Virus record (IMG/VR): IMGVR_UViG_3300009068_000229 | Coordinates: 1 to 21,112 of that record | Reading direction: 5' to 3' (one strand) | Length of the DNA: 21,112 nt | DNA from: a virus | Shown: positions 1 through 7,323 of the stretch, piece by piece | How positions within the stretch are numbered: the first letter of the stretch is position 1 | Layout: each line of letters opens with the position of its first letter | Position numbers and translations under genes: made by a program | Notes under the pieces: generated by a model | What the model was told of the DNA's origin: nothing | The model's database searches: none | Seen by the model: the letters and a program-made list of their open reading frames with translations, nothing else

Positions 1-224
1 CCGGTCTGTTGGATAGATTGCAACACATTGTTCAAATAACCATTGACGTTACCGGCATTGGTCAAAGCAGCGTTGGCTGTCAATGTGAAGAAGTCTAGTT
101 TAGGACCTTGGATCTGAACTGGACCTTGAGCAGCTACGTTAGCTGTTCCTGCGATAGAACCGTTTGCCACGTCCAGTGCAAATACTGGTTGTGTAGTTCC
201 GTTTACTTTTGTAAATACTGCCAT
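1..224 (-). CDS. Truncated phage protein, probably a virion component (N-terminal 74 codons)
   Basis: The gene reads leftward from an ATG at 224 and runs off the window, so only the first 74 codons are visible. The product begins MAVFTKVNGTTQPVFALDV and continues with small and polar residues (Gly, Ala, Asn, Gln), with no membrane segment. The start is well fixed: AAAGGA lies about seven bases upstream, and a perfect TATAAATA late-promoter motif lies 41 bases before the ATG. A late promoter implies a virion or assembly protein. I do not recognise the family; the composition suits a tail or decoration protein, but that is inference. Confidence 0.75.
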   Translation of the reverse strand, partial: MAVFTKVNGTTQPVFALDVANGSIAGTANVAAQGPVQIQGPKLDFFTLTANAALTNAGNVNGYLNNVLQSIQQT

Positions 225-265
225 GATAAATTTCCTTTAAAGTTAGTGGGTTGTTGCCCTACTTT

Positions 266-273
266 TATTTATA
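266..273 (-). promoter_or_regulatory. T4-type late promoter, TATAAATA
   Basis: Read on the minus strand this is an exact TATAAATA, the consensus bound by T4 late sigma gp55. It would start a leader of roughly 36 bases carrying a small GGG/CCC hairpin and the AAAGGA ribosome site of the gene starting at 224. No matching -35 element is needed for this promoter class. Confidence 0.75.
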
Positions 274-286
274 CAATCGGCAAAAA

Positions 287-2314
287 TCACTGGGGTTGAG
301 GATTGTTTTTTGCTTTGTTTCTGGCGGTAAAATCAAATCTATTCACTGCTTTGCCATAGCCTGCAGGGGTCGCAAACACCCATCCTTCATTGCCGGGCAC
401 CTGTGCATCTAGTTTTCCTAACAGATCCAGTTTCAAATCATGCAACATTTCAAACAACAAGAATGCCGCAGCCAACCCCTGTTCATTGCTGGTAGGACTA
501 CTCAGGTACTGTGCAATATTGCCAACTTTTTGTGGTGTTTGTGTTTGTTCCAACCAGGCTAAGAATCCAGGCACAAGGTCACGAAAATCACCTGTGTAGG
601 CAGCGTGTCTTGGATCCACACGTTTGTTTATGTAGTCTATGGCCAACTTGGCCAAGTCAGTGATCTTCATTGCACGTAGTTCACCAGGATTGAGCAAAGT
701 ATCTATAGCCGCTCGATTCTGCTGCAACATTGTTTTGATCTGGTTGTACATAGGACTGTTCTTAGGTACAGGTTTTGCGGTGATTGGTTCTATCAGCAAC
801 AATCCTTCCACAGGATTGAATCTGACTCCGCTGAGTGGTTGTTTGGCAGCACCTGCATCTGCATACATGGTGTGTACAGCCACACCTATGTTGCTGTTGG
901 CAATTTGTTGTCCTAATTTGCTGTCCGCCGGAATACGATATGTCACAGTGTTGGGTCTAAATATCAGTAGTCCAGCAGACTTATAAACTGCGCCGGGTAC
1001 AATTTCTTCTTCTGTTGCTGGCAACGGGTTATCGGTGTTGGCCCAGTACATCAGATCTCCTTTGACATAACCACGGAAGTTTGTAGGAGTGGCTGCTTCA
1101 AGATATGGCCAAATAGCGTTGTATGTTGGCAGTAAAGTTTTGACTCTATCTGCTTTGTTGCCTTTAGCAACAGCATTAGCATCTCGTCGAGACATATCGT
1201 CAGCAATGGCATCTGTGCTGGTAAACAATCCATCGTAACCGGCTGCTGAAAAACCCGAATCATCTGTAAGCACAAACTCACCGGTTGTAGGCTTGCGGCC
1301 AAACACCACAGCAGGTTTTCCATCCCATTTTACGGATCCTGTTTGAGAATTTTTATAAAACCCATCAGCTATGGCCAATGCTTGGTCTACTCCGGCACTG
1401 CCCTTGCGGAAAATATAATCTTCCAGGTGTTCGATGCCTTTGGCTTTTCCGCCTACAGCAGCAGGTTCTTGTTCGTAAAGTTGGTAAGATTTTTTAGTTT
1501 CAACCAAGGCTACGTATCCGCGATTCACGATACGATCACGTAATCTAGCTAGGAAATATGCGTCGCTTTCTTTCACAGATAAATCAGGTTCCTGCAAGCC
1601 TTCGCCGGCTAGATAACCACGGAAATCAGCTAGCTTGGCATCACGGTTGGGATCTTTGGCCAATGCAGCATAGATTGATTCCACATTCTTGAGATTGGCA
1701 CGAGTGGCTCCAGATCCCAGCAGCACCTGGGCCACATAGTCAGGATCCAGGCCACCTTGCACCAGCTCATTTGTGGCACGAGAGAACATGCCATTGGAGC
1801 CCACTTTGAGTCCTAGTTGTTTGGCTATGCTGCTCATCAACACATTACGGTTCTTGCCTTTGTAGGCCGAGCCTGTACCGCCTGCATAAAAGAACTGTCC
1901 CCAATCCAAGTTCTCAAAGAACATAAAGTCAGTCTGTACAAATCCACGATTGGCATCACCAGCGATAGGTGTTTTAAGATGTACCTCACCTTTTTCACCT
2001 TTTTTAACCACGTATTCTCTGGGATCTAGTCCTTGGCTTTGAACAAATTGCTTTAGGATACTTTCTACTTGTTCTCTTGAAGCTTCATTGAGATCCACAG
2101 CAAGATCCAAGTCGCCCGAAGAAGGGGCCTTGCCGGTTGATCCTAACCAACGCAATGGTACGCCATCTTCTCCAAGTTCTGTACTGAAATCTATACCAGT
2201 CACTTGTTCTATCCATTGGATCGTGGCAGGTACATCTTGACGATTGATACGCTGTGTGAGAGGCTCGCCCTTGGGGCCTTTGAAAACATTGCCGCCTTCT
2301 AGTAAATATCTCAT
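287..2314 (-). CDS. Bifunctional-looking protein: N-terminal nucleotidyltransferase-like domain plus C-terminal KWDG ligase-like domain
   Basis: 675 residues from the ATG at 2314, whose ATGA overlaps the stop of the upstream gene; the open frame extends to 2410 but that part only shadows the upstream gene. Residues 58-73 hold a GST...SSGDLDLAV motif typical of the polymerase-beta/nucleotidyltransferase fold (Asp68, Asp70). A third candidate metal ligand, Asp129, sits in QTDFMFF. From about residue 290 a second domain begins, with HLEDYIF, then KWDGKPAVVFGR (KxDG at 329-332) and KGDLMYW (418-423). KxDG followed by a later acidic strand is the layout of covalent nucleotidyltransferases (DNA/RNA ligases). 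It also resembles uncharacterised proteins seen in T4-like cyanophages (DUF6267-like, from memory). The exact substrate cannot be told. It is the last gene of a three-gene operon (3340 to 287). Confidence 0.8.
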   Translation of the reverse strand: MRYLLEGGNVFKGPKGEPLTQRINRQDVPATIQWIEQVTGIDFSTELGEDGVPLRWLGSTGKAPSSGDLDLAVDLNEASREQVESILKQFVQSQGLDPREYVVKKGEKGEVHLKTPIAGDANRGFVQTDFMFFENLDWGQFFYAGGTGSAYKGKNRNVLMSSIAKQLGLKVGSNGMFSRATNELVQGGLDPDYVAQVLLGSGATRANLKNVESIYAALAKDPNRDAKLADFRGYLAGEGLQEPDLSVKESDAYFLARLRDRIVNRGYVALVETKKSYQLYEQEPAAVGGKAKGIEHLEDYIFRKGSAGVDQALAIADGFYKNSQTGSVKWDGKPAVVFGRKPTTGEFVLTDDSGFSAAGYDGLFTSTDAIADDMSRRDANAVAKGNKADRVKTLLPTYNAIWPYLEAATPTNFRGYVKGDLMYWANTDNPLPATEEEIVPGAVYKSAGLLIFRPNTVTYRIPADSKLGQQIANSNIGVAVHTMYADAGAAKQPLSGVRFNPVEGLLLIEPITAKPVPKNSPMYNQIKTMLQQNRAAIDTLLNPGELRAMKITDLAKLAIDYINKRVDPRHAAYTGDFRDLVPGFLAWLEQTQTPQKVGNIAQYLSSPTSNEQGLAAAFLLFEMLHDLKLDLLGKLDAQVPGNEGWVFATPAGYGKAVNRFDFTARNKAKNNPQPQ

Positions 2315-3105
2315 GGTGCTGTACCTGCTAGCATGGCCTGCATGTAGGCCTGGTGTTGTGGATTGGTCATGTCTAATGGTACCCAGCCTGTTCCAAAATC
2401 TATCTCCCATTCTGCTGATGTTTGATTGTACCGCACACTGGCATGTGACATGGTGTTTTGTCCCGGTTGGCCTTGTGGTTGCGGCGGCGATGGTTGTTGC
2501 GGTGCAGCTTGCCCTCCGCTGGTTGCTGCTGTTTGTGCCGCAGCTTGCCCTCCACCGGCTGCTGCTGTTTGTGCCGGATGAAACTGAACTAGAACACTGG
2601 CATCATACGCTGCCTGTGCCACTTTTTGCCATTCAGCTAATTCTTGTGTGGCAGTTTTGTCCATCCAGAAAGTATGCAATTCTCTCACACCATCTTCCAA
2701 TCGGTTCATAATATTGGTAGCTTGATCGGTATAGTATGTCGTGGGCTGCCCATTGGCACCCACTGTGGCCACTGCCTGTGGCAATGTTCTAATATCCATG
2801 TTGTTCATCAATGAAGATATCATCTGGCGTAGTGTTTTTTCTAATGCTCTCATAGACTGATCGCTTAGATCTTCCGGATTGGTCACAACATCTGCTGCCA
2901 TGGCCTGAGATACTTGTTTTGCCCAATCGCGTTGCATCTGTCGTGATTGTCTGGCTATCAACGGTGGTGCGTTGGCCAGTGCTTCCAGTTCTGGGGTTGA
3001 TTTTTGCTGATCGGGTACATCTATACCAAATCCTTTTAAGAATCCTTTGGACCATGCACCCACTTCATTCAGCCGGCGGCGTTGGGTCAGTTCATGAATT
3101 TGCAT
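2311..3105 (-). CDS. Unknown phage protein with Ala/Gln/Pro-rich linker
   Basis: 264 residues from ATG 3105, with AAGGA about seven bases upstream. The first 14 bases overlap the preceding gene and the TGA overlaps the next ATG, so the three genes look translationally coupled. Residues 1-170 are predicted mostly helical and polar. Residues about 178-215 form a low-complexity linker of Ala, Gly, Gln and Pro built partly from a 36-bp tandem repeat. The last 45 residues form a small compact-looking segment ending in LAGTAP. No signal peptide, membrane segment or catalytic motif was found. The family is not recognised. The flexible linker between two ordered parts could suit an assembly or scaffolding role, but nothing in the sequence proves that. 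Confidence 0.75.
   Translation of the reverse strand: MQIHELTQRRRLNEVGAWSKGFLKGFGIDVPDQQKSTPELEALANAPPLIARQSRQMQRDWAKQVSQAMAADVVTNPEDLSDQSMRALEKTLRQMISSLMNNMDIRTLPQAVATVGANGQPTTYYTDQATNIMNRLEDGVRELHTFWMDKTATQELAEWQKVAQAAYDASVLVQFHPAQTAAAGGGQAAAQTAATSGGQAAPQQPSPPQPQGQPGQNTMSHASVRYNQTSAEWEIDFGTGWVPLDMTNPQHQAYMQAMLAGTAP
2504..2575 (+). repeat. 36-bp tandem direct repeat (two copies) inside a coding region
   Basis: Two adjacent 36-base units (2504-2539 and 2540-2575) differ at only about three bases. On the minus strand they encode the repeated peptide pattern GGQAA(A/P)Q in the Ala/Gln-rich linker. The unit is a multiple of three, so copy-number change would keep the frame. Confidence 0.8.
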
Positions 3106-3340
3106 CTGTTTTCCTTACTGATCGAGAGAATTTACCGGCATTTTTTGTGCGTATGGCATTGAGAAATTTCCTATTGAGAGCTTCGGCTGTTTCTGTATCA
3201 AATTCACTGTCTATTTGTTCCAGCAATCTGATGGCATTGACTATTATGGTGGCCGCACGATTTTCTATCACCAGCCGACGATCTCGTTCGATGTACAGAC
3301 TGTCCAGTTCTTCCAGGATGCTGCGTGTTTTCTTTTGCAT
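3092..3340 (-). CDS. Small helical phage protein of unknown function
   Basis: 82 residues from ATG 3340 (MQKKTRSILEELDSLYIERD). An in-frame TTG at 3349 is an alternative start: AAAGG lies only four bases before it, but about eleven before the ATG. The product is charged and predicted almost entirely alpha-helical, possibly a short coiled coil, with no cysteine pairs or membrane segment. Its stop overlaps the start of the next gene by 14 bases, making it the first gene of the operon that ends at 287. A weak late-type motif (GCTAAATA) lies upstream. The family is not recognised; the position suggests a small assembly-related protein, which is inference. Confidence 0.7.
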   Translation of the reverse strand: MQKKTRSILEELDSLYIERDRRLVIENRAATIIVNAIRLLEQIDSEFDTETAEALNRKFLNAIRTKNAGKFSRSVRKTDANS

Positions 3341-3361
3341 GTAAATCAATGGCCTTTGGAT

Positions 3362-3369
3362 TATTTAGC
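3362..3369 (-). promoter_or_regulatory. Possible late promoter, GCTAAATA
   Basis: Minus-strand GCTAAATA differs from TATAAATA at two positions and lies 21 bases before ATG 3340. It faces away from a stronger motif at 3384-3391, giving a divergent promoter pair in the 72-base gap between two genes. Confidence 0.35.
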
Positions 3370-3383
3370 GTTTTCCGGATGTG

Positions 3384-3391
3384 AATAAATA
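3384..3391 (+). promoter_or_regulatory. T4-type late promoter, AATAAATA
   Basis: One mismatch from TATAAATA, 21 bases before the ATG at 3413. The ribosome site AAGGA (3399-3403) lies between. This is the only promoter candidate for the plus-strand fibre gene. Confidence 0.6.
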
Positions 3392-3412
3392 TCTATACAA
3401 GGATACCAACCA

Positions 3413-4693
3413 ATGACCAGCAGCATCAACCCACAAAACATCGACGCCAACTACCCTGTTGCCGGCGTGCCTAACAATACTCAAGGATTCCGTGATAACT
3501 TCACTAACATCCAAACCAACTTTACTTACGCCAAAAACGAAATTACAGATCTGGAAAACAAGGCCATCCTTAAAAGTGCATTGACCGGCACCACCTTGGA
3601 CAACAACATGGCGGATCAATTGATCTACTCTGCGTTGATCCGTGACTTTTCCGGCAGTATCGTGCAAAACACAGTGACTTCGGGATCGGTCACTTTGGAT
3701 TATAGTTCCGGGCATTATCAAACTGTGAGCACTAGCGGTAGTGTTAGCCTGGGATTTACCAACTTTCCCACAGCGGGAACTGTGGGCATGATGCGTGTGC
3801 AGATCAATATCACCAACACCGCATACACTGTGACCTTGCCTGCTGCTGTGACCCTGGGTGTCACTGGCATACAAGGTATCAGTTCTAATGTGATCACATT
3901 CGGAGCAATTGGTTATTATGAATTTGGATTTGTGACCAGTGATGGTGGTACTACTGTTACTGTGTTTGATTTGAATAGGCCTCTCAGTTATTATACCAAC
4001 ACCGTTAATGTGGCAGCTACTACTAGTAGCACCAGTACCACCACAGGTGCAGTGATTGTAGCTGGCGGTATGGGAATCGCAGGAAACTTGTACGTGGGTG
4101 GTGACATATTTGGTAATGTGACTGTGACAGATATTTCACTTGGTAATGTAACAGCATCCGGATTTGTCAGTGCTACGGGCAATGTCACCGGTGGTAATAT
4201 ACGCACCGCGGGATTGATTTCAGCAGCTGGCACCATAAGTGCGGGCGGGGTAGTATTGACAGGAAACATCAGTGCCAATGGTTATCAAGGTAACACATTC
4301 TCAGTGACTGGTAACGTAACCGGGGCTAACATCATTGGTATTGTTGCTGCTGGATCCAATACAATCACTACGTCAGGTAACATCAGTGGCGGCAATGTCA
4401 GTGCCACTGCCAACGTCATTGGTGGTAATATACGAACTGGTGGTCAAGTAAGTGCTACCGGTAATGCATTGTTTTTGGCTGGCACCGCAGTACCAGTTGG
4501 TGGCACAGCAGGTGCTGGCATAATGATGTCTAGCACTACCAATCTTGGTATATTTTTTGGATCAGGTGCGCCAACAATAGCAGCAGCTCAAGGTAGTTTA
4601 TATCTCAGGACTGATGGGTCTAGTTCTAGCACACGCCTGTACGTGAATACCACGGGTAGTACCAGCTGGACCAACGTGACCACTGCTATCTAA
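3413..4693 (+). CDS. Repetitive tail-fibre-like structural protein
   Basis: 426 residues from ATG 3413, behind AAGGA and a late promoter. Residues 1-55 form a helical head containing the NNTQGFRDNF motif (21-30), which I recall from other T4-like phage fibres. Residues 85-190 are beta-rich. At 210-232 comes TTGAVIVAGGMGIAGNLYVG, a segment typical of trimeric fibre shafts. Residues 243-350 are imperfect short repeats around GN(V/I)(T/S)GGNI and VSATGN, suggesting a beta-helical or collagen-like trimer shaft. The C-terminus (about 385-426) is a small beta domain with LYLRTDGSSSSTRLYVNTTG, a common fibre ending. It is isolated on the plus strand between minus-strand genes. A role in host binding is likely but inferred. 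Confidence 0.85.
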   Translation: MTSSINPQNIDANYPVAGVPNNTQGFRDNFTNIQTNFTYAKNEITDLENKAILKSALTGTTLDNNMADQLIYSALIRDFSGSIVQNTVTSGSVTLDYSSGHYQTVSTSGSVSLGFTNFPTAGTVGMMRVQINITNTAYTVTLPAAVTLGVTGIQGISSNVITFGAIGYYEFGFVTSDGGTTVTVFDLNRPLSYYTNTVNVAATTSSTSTTTGAVIVAGGMGIAGNLYVGGDIFGNVTVTDISLGNVTASGFVSATGNVTGGNIRTAGLISAAGTISAGGVVLTGNISANGYQGNTFSVTGNVTGANIIGIVAAGSNTITTSGNISGGNVSATANVIGGNIRTGGQVSATGNALFLAGTAVPVGGTAGAGIMMSSTTNLGIFFGSGAPTIAAAQGSLYLRTDGSSSSTRLYVNTTGSTSWTNVTTAI

Positions 4694-4756
4694 TTATTTC
4701 TTTATACTGCCCAACAACTGCTTGAGTTTGTTGCTTTGCGGCCATTGAGTTGATTT
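4694..4756 (-). pseudogene. Remnant of a replicative-helicase 3' end
   Basis: This gap holds a short open stretch on the minus strand ending in TAA at 4694-4696. It encodes QSNKLKQLLGSIKK, against QSSKLKEMLGKIKTA at the end of the helicase about 1.2 kb away. Over 13 codons (4700-4738 versus 5884-5922) 30 of 39 bases match, and both copies end within two codons of a stop. A stop at 4757-4759 and the lack of a start show it is not a gene now. The simplest reading is the old helicase terminus, left behind when the radical SAM gene and a new helicase end were acquired. Confidence 0.6.
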
Positions 4757-4771
4757 TTAGGACTAACTTAA

Positions 4772-5878
4772 TCACAAAAATCTAGCATAAAATTTAGCTA
4801 CTTCAGGAAATGTTTTTTCAAAAGATTGATTTCTAAAATTGTCAAACTTTTTAATTTCATGTATCATGCTGTTGATGCTGTCTGGATTTTCTTGCCAAGA
4901 CTGTGGTATAAGATGTCTCTGATCGGTCATACTCATGGCAGACACATATTCTTGTGAGCATGCTGCTAGTGAAAAAATACCAAATGCTAGATGTTTAGTA
5001 TGATCAACTTGATCACCTTCTCTATTGATTGAGAAATTATTTTTAACCCAGTGAGATAATTCATCAGTATACCATAAATTAAATATGCTGACCGTTTCCT
5101 CAATCAGGAACATGGTGTTACTCGGGGCCGACTCTCGAATTTCAAGAATGTTATCAACTGTCTGATTCCAGCTCGCAGGCCACCGTAAATATTCAAATCT
5201 CTCACCTATACCATCTAAACTTATCTGTAATCTGACCAGGCGGAATCGGTTAATGAGTTCGTGTTGGCGTGGGTGAATGGGTTGTGTGCCATTGGTCTGA
5301 AAACACAAAGTTAACTGTTGTTTGGCATTGGGTACATTATCTGCTAACCAATCGGCTATGCTCCAATATGATTGTCCTAACATGGTTTCTCCACCACAAA
5401 ATACTACCATTCGTAGATTAGATAGATCCAATTTCTTTAATGCTGGGACCACATCATCGTACGGCGTTTTTACCAACTGGTCCCATGAGTTGTGAATTTT
5501 TAGATGTTTCTGCCAGAAAGTGCTACTGTTTGGCCCACATGTTCTGCAAGCAAGATTACAACTGATATCCCCGTTGATATCTATCCTAGTTGGTCCCGAT
5601 AAATTATACCCAGATATCTCAAGTCCTTGTTTCATCCCCGATCGATAGCTGATTTGCCCACTGGATTCTAGACTCTGACAATTTTCACAACCCTGAGCCC
5701 AGACATTTTGTTTGTTTTGTTCTCTGAGCATACTAAAATTACTATCTTTCCAATAGTCAGTATTGATATCTACTAAAAATCCATCATTTCGTAAACAGCA
5801 ATGTTTTACGGATAAATTTCCACGATCAAAATATATGACTAGCCCGCCATGTATTATTGGGCAATATAAATCGCTCAT
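4772..5878 (-). CDS. Radical SAM protein with N-terminal twitch-type domain
   Basis: 368 residues from ATG 5878, which overlaps the helicase stop (ATGA); the open frame extends further up but only shadows the helicase. Residues 1-90 match the layout of twitch-domain radical SAM proteins: CC at 27-28, then GCENC (Cys64, Cys67) followed by ESSGQISYRSG. The core begins near residue 97 with the cluster-binding CNLACRTC (Cys107, Cys111, Cys114). It continues with VVFCGGETML (GGE motif, about 158-167) and FQTNGT. Such enzymes bind a [4Fe-4S] cluster and cleave S-adenosylmethionine to start radical chemistry; the substrate is unknown. The gene is visibly more A+T-rich than its helicase and primase neighbours and is flanked by a duplicated helicase tail, which suggests recent acquisition. 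Confidence 0.88.
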   Translation of the reverse strand: MSDLYCPIIHGGLVIYFDRGNLSVKHCCLRNDGFLVDINTDYWKDSNFSMLREQNKQNVWAQGCENCQSLESSGQISYRSGMKQGLEISGYNLSGPTRIDINGDISCNLACRTCGPNSSTFWQKHLKIHNSWDQLVKTPYDDVVPALKKLDLSNLRMVVFCGGETMLGQSYWSIADWLADNVPNAKQQLTLCFQTNGTQPIHPRQHELINRFRLVRLQISLDGIGERFEYLRWPASWNQTVDNILEIRESAPSNTMFLIEETVSIFNLWYTDELSHWVKNNFSINREGDQVDHTKHLAFGIFSLAACSQEYVSAMSMTDQRHLIPQSWQENPDSINSMIHEIKKFDNFRNQSFEKTFPEVAKFYARFL

Positions 5879-7323
5879 GCCGTTTTGATCTTTCCCAACA
5901 TCTCCTTGAGCTTGCTGCTTTGTACATCGGCGCTGACCTTGGGTGTGGGATCCAATGGATCTATACCCGGCTTGGGCTGCGCACGTTCCCATCCGTTGTT
6001 TGATGTCACAGGCTCGGCAGGTGTGACACTTGCACGGGCTTTGATAGTTTCCATAAAACTGGGCTTGGAAGCACGTGACCCGGTATCCCCATCTTCGCCA
6101 CCTTCATCGGTGATACGCATGGTCTCAATGTTGTATTCCAAATCAATCTTTTGACCCACACCCGTGGAACTACGCGATTTCATACATTGGATCTGATACT
6201 TGCCACGTTCTTTCATTGATCTGCTGGTAAAGATACCAAACACATTGTCTGCTGTGTTGATCTTTGAAATGCCACCTGCGATATGACTGTGATCAAATTC
6301 TACTTCTTCCACTGCACTACGATTCAACTGCGAGGCAGTGACCATCAATATCTGTAGTTCTTTGGCCAAGTTGCGCAGTTCTTCACTCACATACTTGTCT
6401 TTGATAAACTGATCATTGGGATTGACTTTCACACTGATTGGCATCAGCAAGTCCAGGTAATCAATCATCACAAAATCCACACGTTTGCTGGTTTGTATCT
6501 GATATTCTTTCAAGTATGATCTAATGTCATTGATGTTGCTCTGTGCCGGCAACCCTTTCACTTGATAGTTGCCGGACTTCTTGCCCATCATCCTGACCTT
6601 GAGCTCAGTGGTATTGATATCTCTGCGTATGTCTTTGGTGCTCATGTTTGTGAGCATGGCATCTGTACGCAAACTGGTCAAATCCTCACTCAGTTCCAAT
6701 GTCACATACACTCCACTTAGCCCTTGTTGCAACCAGTTCAGTGCGATATTCATCATGACCAAACTCTTACCCGATCCCGACCCACCTGCAAATATGTTTA
6801 GTTCTCCACGACTGAATCCACCATACAGCAATCGATCCATCTGTGGCCAGCCAGTGCTCACCTGCCCGCCTGAGTTAAAATAGTTGTTGATACGACTTGC
6901 TGGATCAGCAAAGTAGTCTGTGCCCATGTCTTTGGTCAGACTGATCTGTACTGCATCTTTGATCAGTTTTTCCACTGGGCCGTACTCGCCCTTTTCTAGC
7001 AAGTCTGCTGATTTCAATATAGCACGTTCTAATTCTTGTCTGCGTGTGAATGCTTCAAACTCCTCCATGAACCATTCATAGTGTCCTTCATTCAAGTCTG
7101 GCACCGCCTGTAGTTTCAGACCAGTGGTGGCTGCTATCTGCGTGATATCCGGCAGAGTTTTGTGTTTTTCGCTGTGCTCTTTGATAAACTCTGCTGCTGC
7201 TCGTAGGCTCTTATCAAAGTTCTCTGGATTGTAAATGTTCTGCACACGCACATAGCTGGCAGCATCCTCTAATATCATTTCCAGGAATAATTTTTGTACA
7301 TCAATGCTGTAATCTTTTAACAA
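5875..7323 (-). CDS. Replicative DNA helicase, DnaB-like (T4 gp41 type)
   Basis: 482 residues, close to T4 gp41 (475). It unwinds DNA ahead of the fork as a hexamer with the primase. The RecA-like core shows Walker A AGGSGSGKS (179-187), Walker B VMIDYLDLL (285-293) and the Gln-bearing motif VTASQLNRSA (328-337). Residues 1-130 are the helical N-domain. The tail from about 405 is Pro/Ser-rich and ends in a short basic helix. The start is a TTG at 7323: AAGGAAG sits about six bases upstream, and the next methionine (residue 16) would cut into the N-domain. The first 23 bases overlap the primase end, so primase and helicase are coupled as in T4 (genes 61 and 41). The radical SAM gene follows directly. 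Confidence 0.93.
   Translation of the reverse strand: MLKDYSIDVQKLFLEMILEDAASYVRVQNIYNPENFDKSLRAAAEFIKEHSEKHKTLPDITQIAATTGLKLQAVPDLNEGHYEWFMEEFEAFTRRQELERAILKSADLLEKGEYGPVEKLIKDAVQISLTKDMGTDYFADPASRINNYFNSGGQVSTGWPQMDRLLYGGFSRGELNIFAGGSGSGKSLVMMNIALNWLQQGLSGVYVTLELSEDLTSLRTDAMLTNMSTKDIRRDINTTELKVRMMGKKSGNYQVKGLPAQSNINDIRSYLKEYQIQTSKRVDFVMIDYLDLLMPISVKVNPNDQFIKDKYVSEELRNLAKELQILMVTASQLNRSAVEEVEFDHSHIAGGISKINTADNVFGIFTSRSMKERGKYQIQCMKSRSSTGVGQKIDLEYNIETMRITDEGGEDGDTGSRASKPSFMETIKARASVTPAEPVTSNNGWERAQPKPGIDPLDPTPKVSADVQSSKLKEMLGKIKTA

Noticed and set aside
287-2410. Longer start of the NTase/KWDG gene at 2410
   Set aside because: The extra 32 codons lie wholly inside the upstream gene, and the ATGA-coupled ATG at 2314 begins the coherent domain.
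2244-2711. Plus-strand open frame of 155 codons
   Set aside because: It lies antisense to the two overlapping minus-strand genes and its peptide (runs of Leu, Val, Pro) mirrors their Gln/Ala-rich linker; no ribosome site or promoter.
4190-4460. Short repeated units as a CRISPR array
   Set aside because: They are imperfect, in frame, unevenly spaced, and encode the GGNI/SATGN repeats of a fibre protein.
4710-4733. Inverted repeat CAACAA/TTGTTG as a terminator between convergent genes
   Set aside because: The stem is A/T-rich with a long loop and no T-run follows; the bases are better explained as the helicase-tail remnant.
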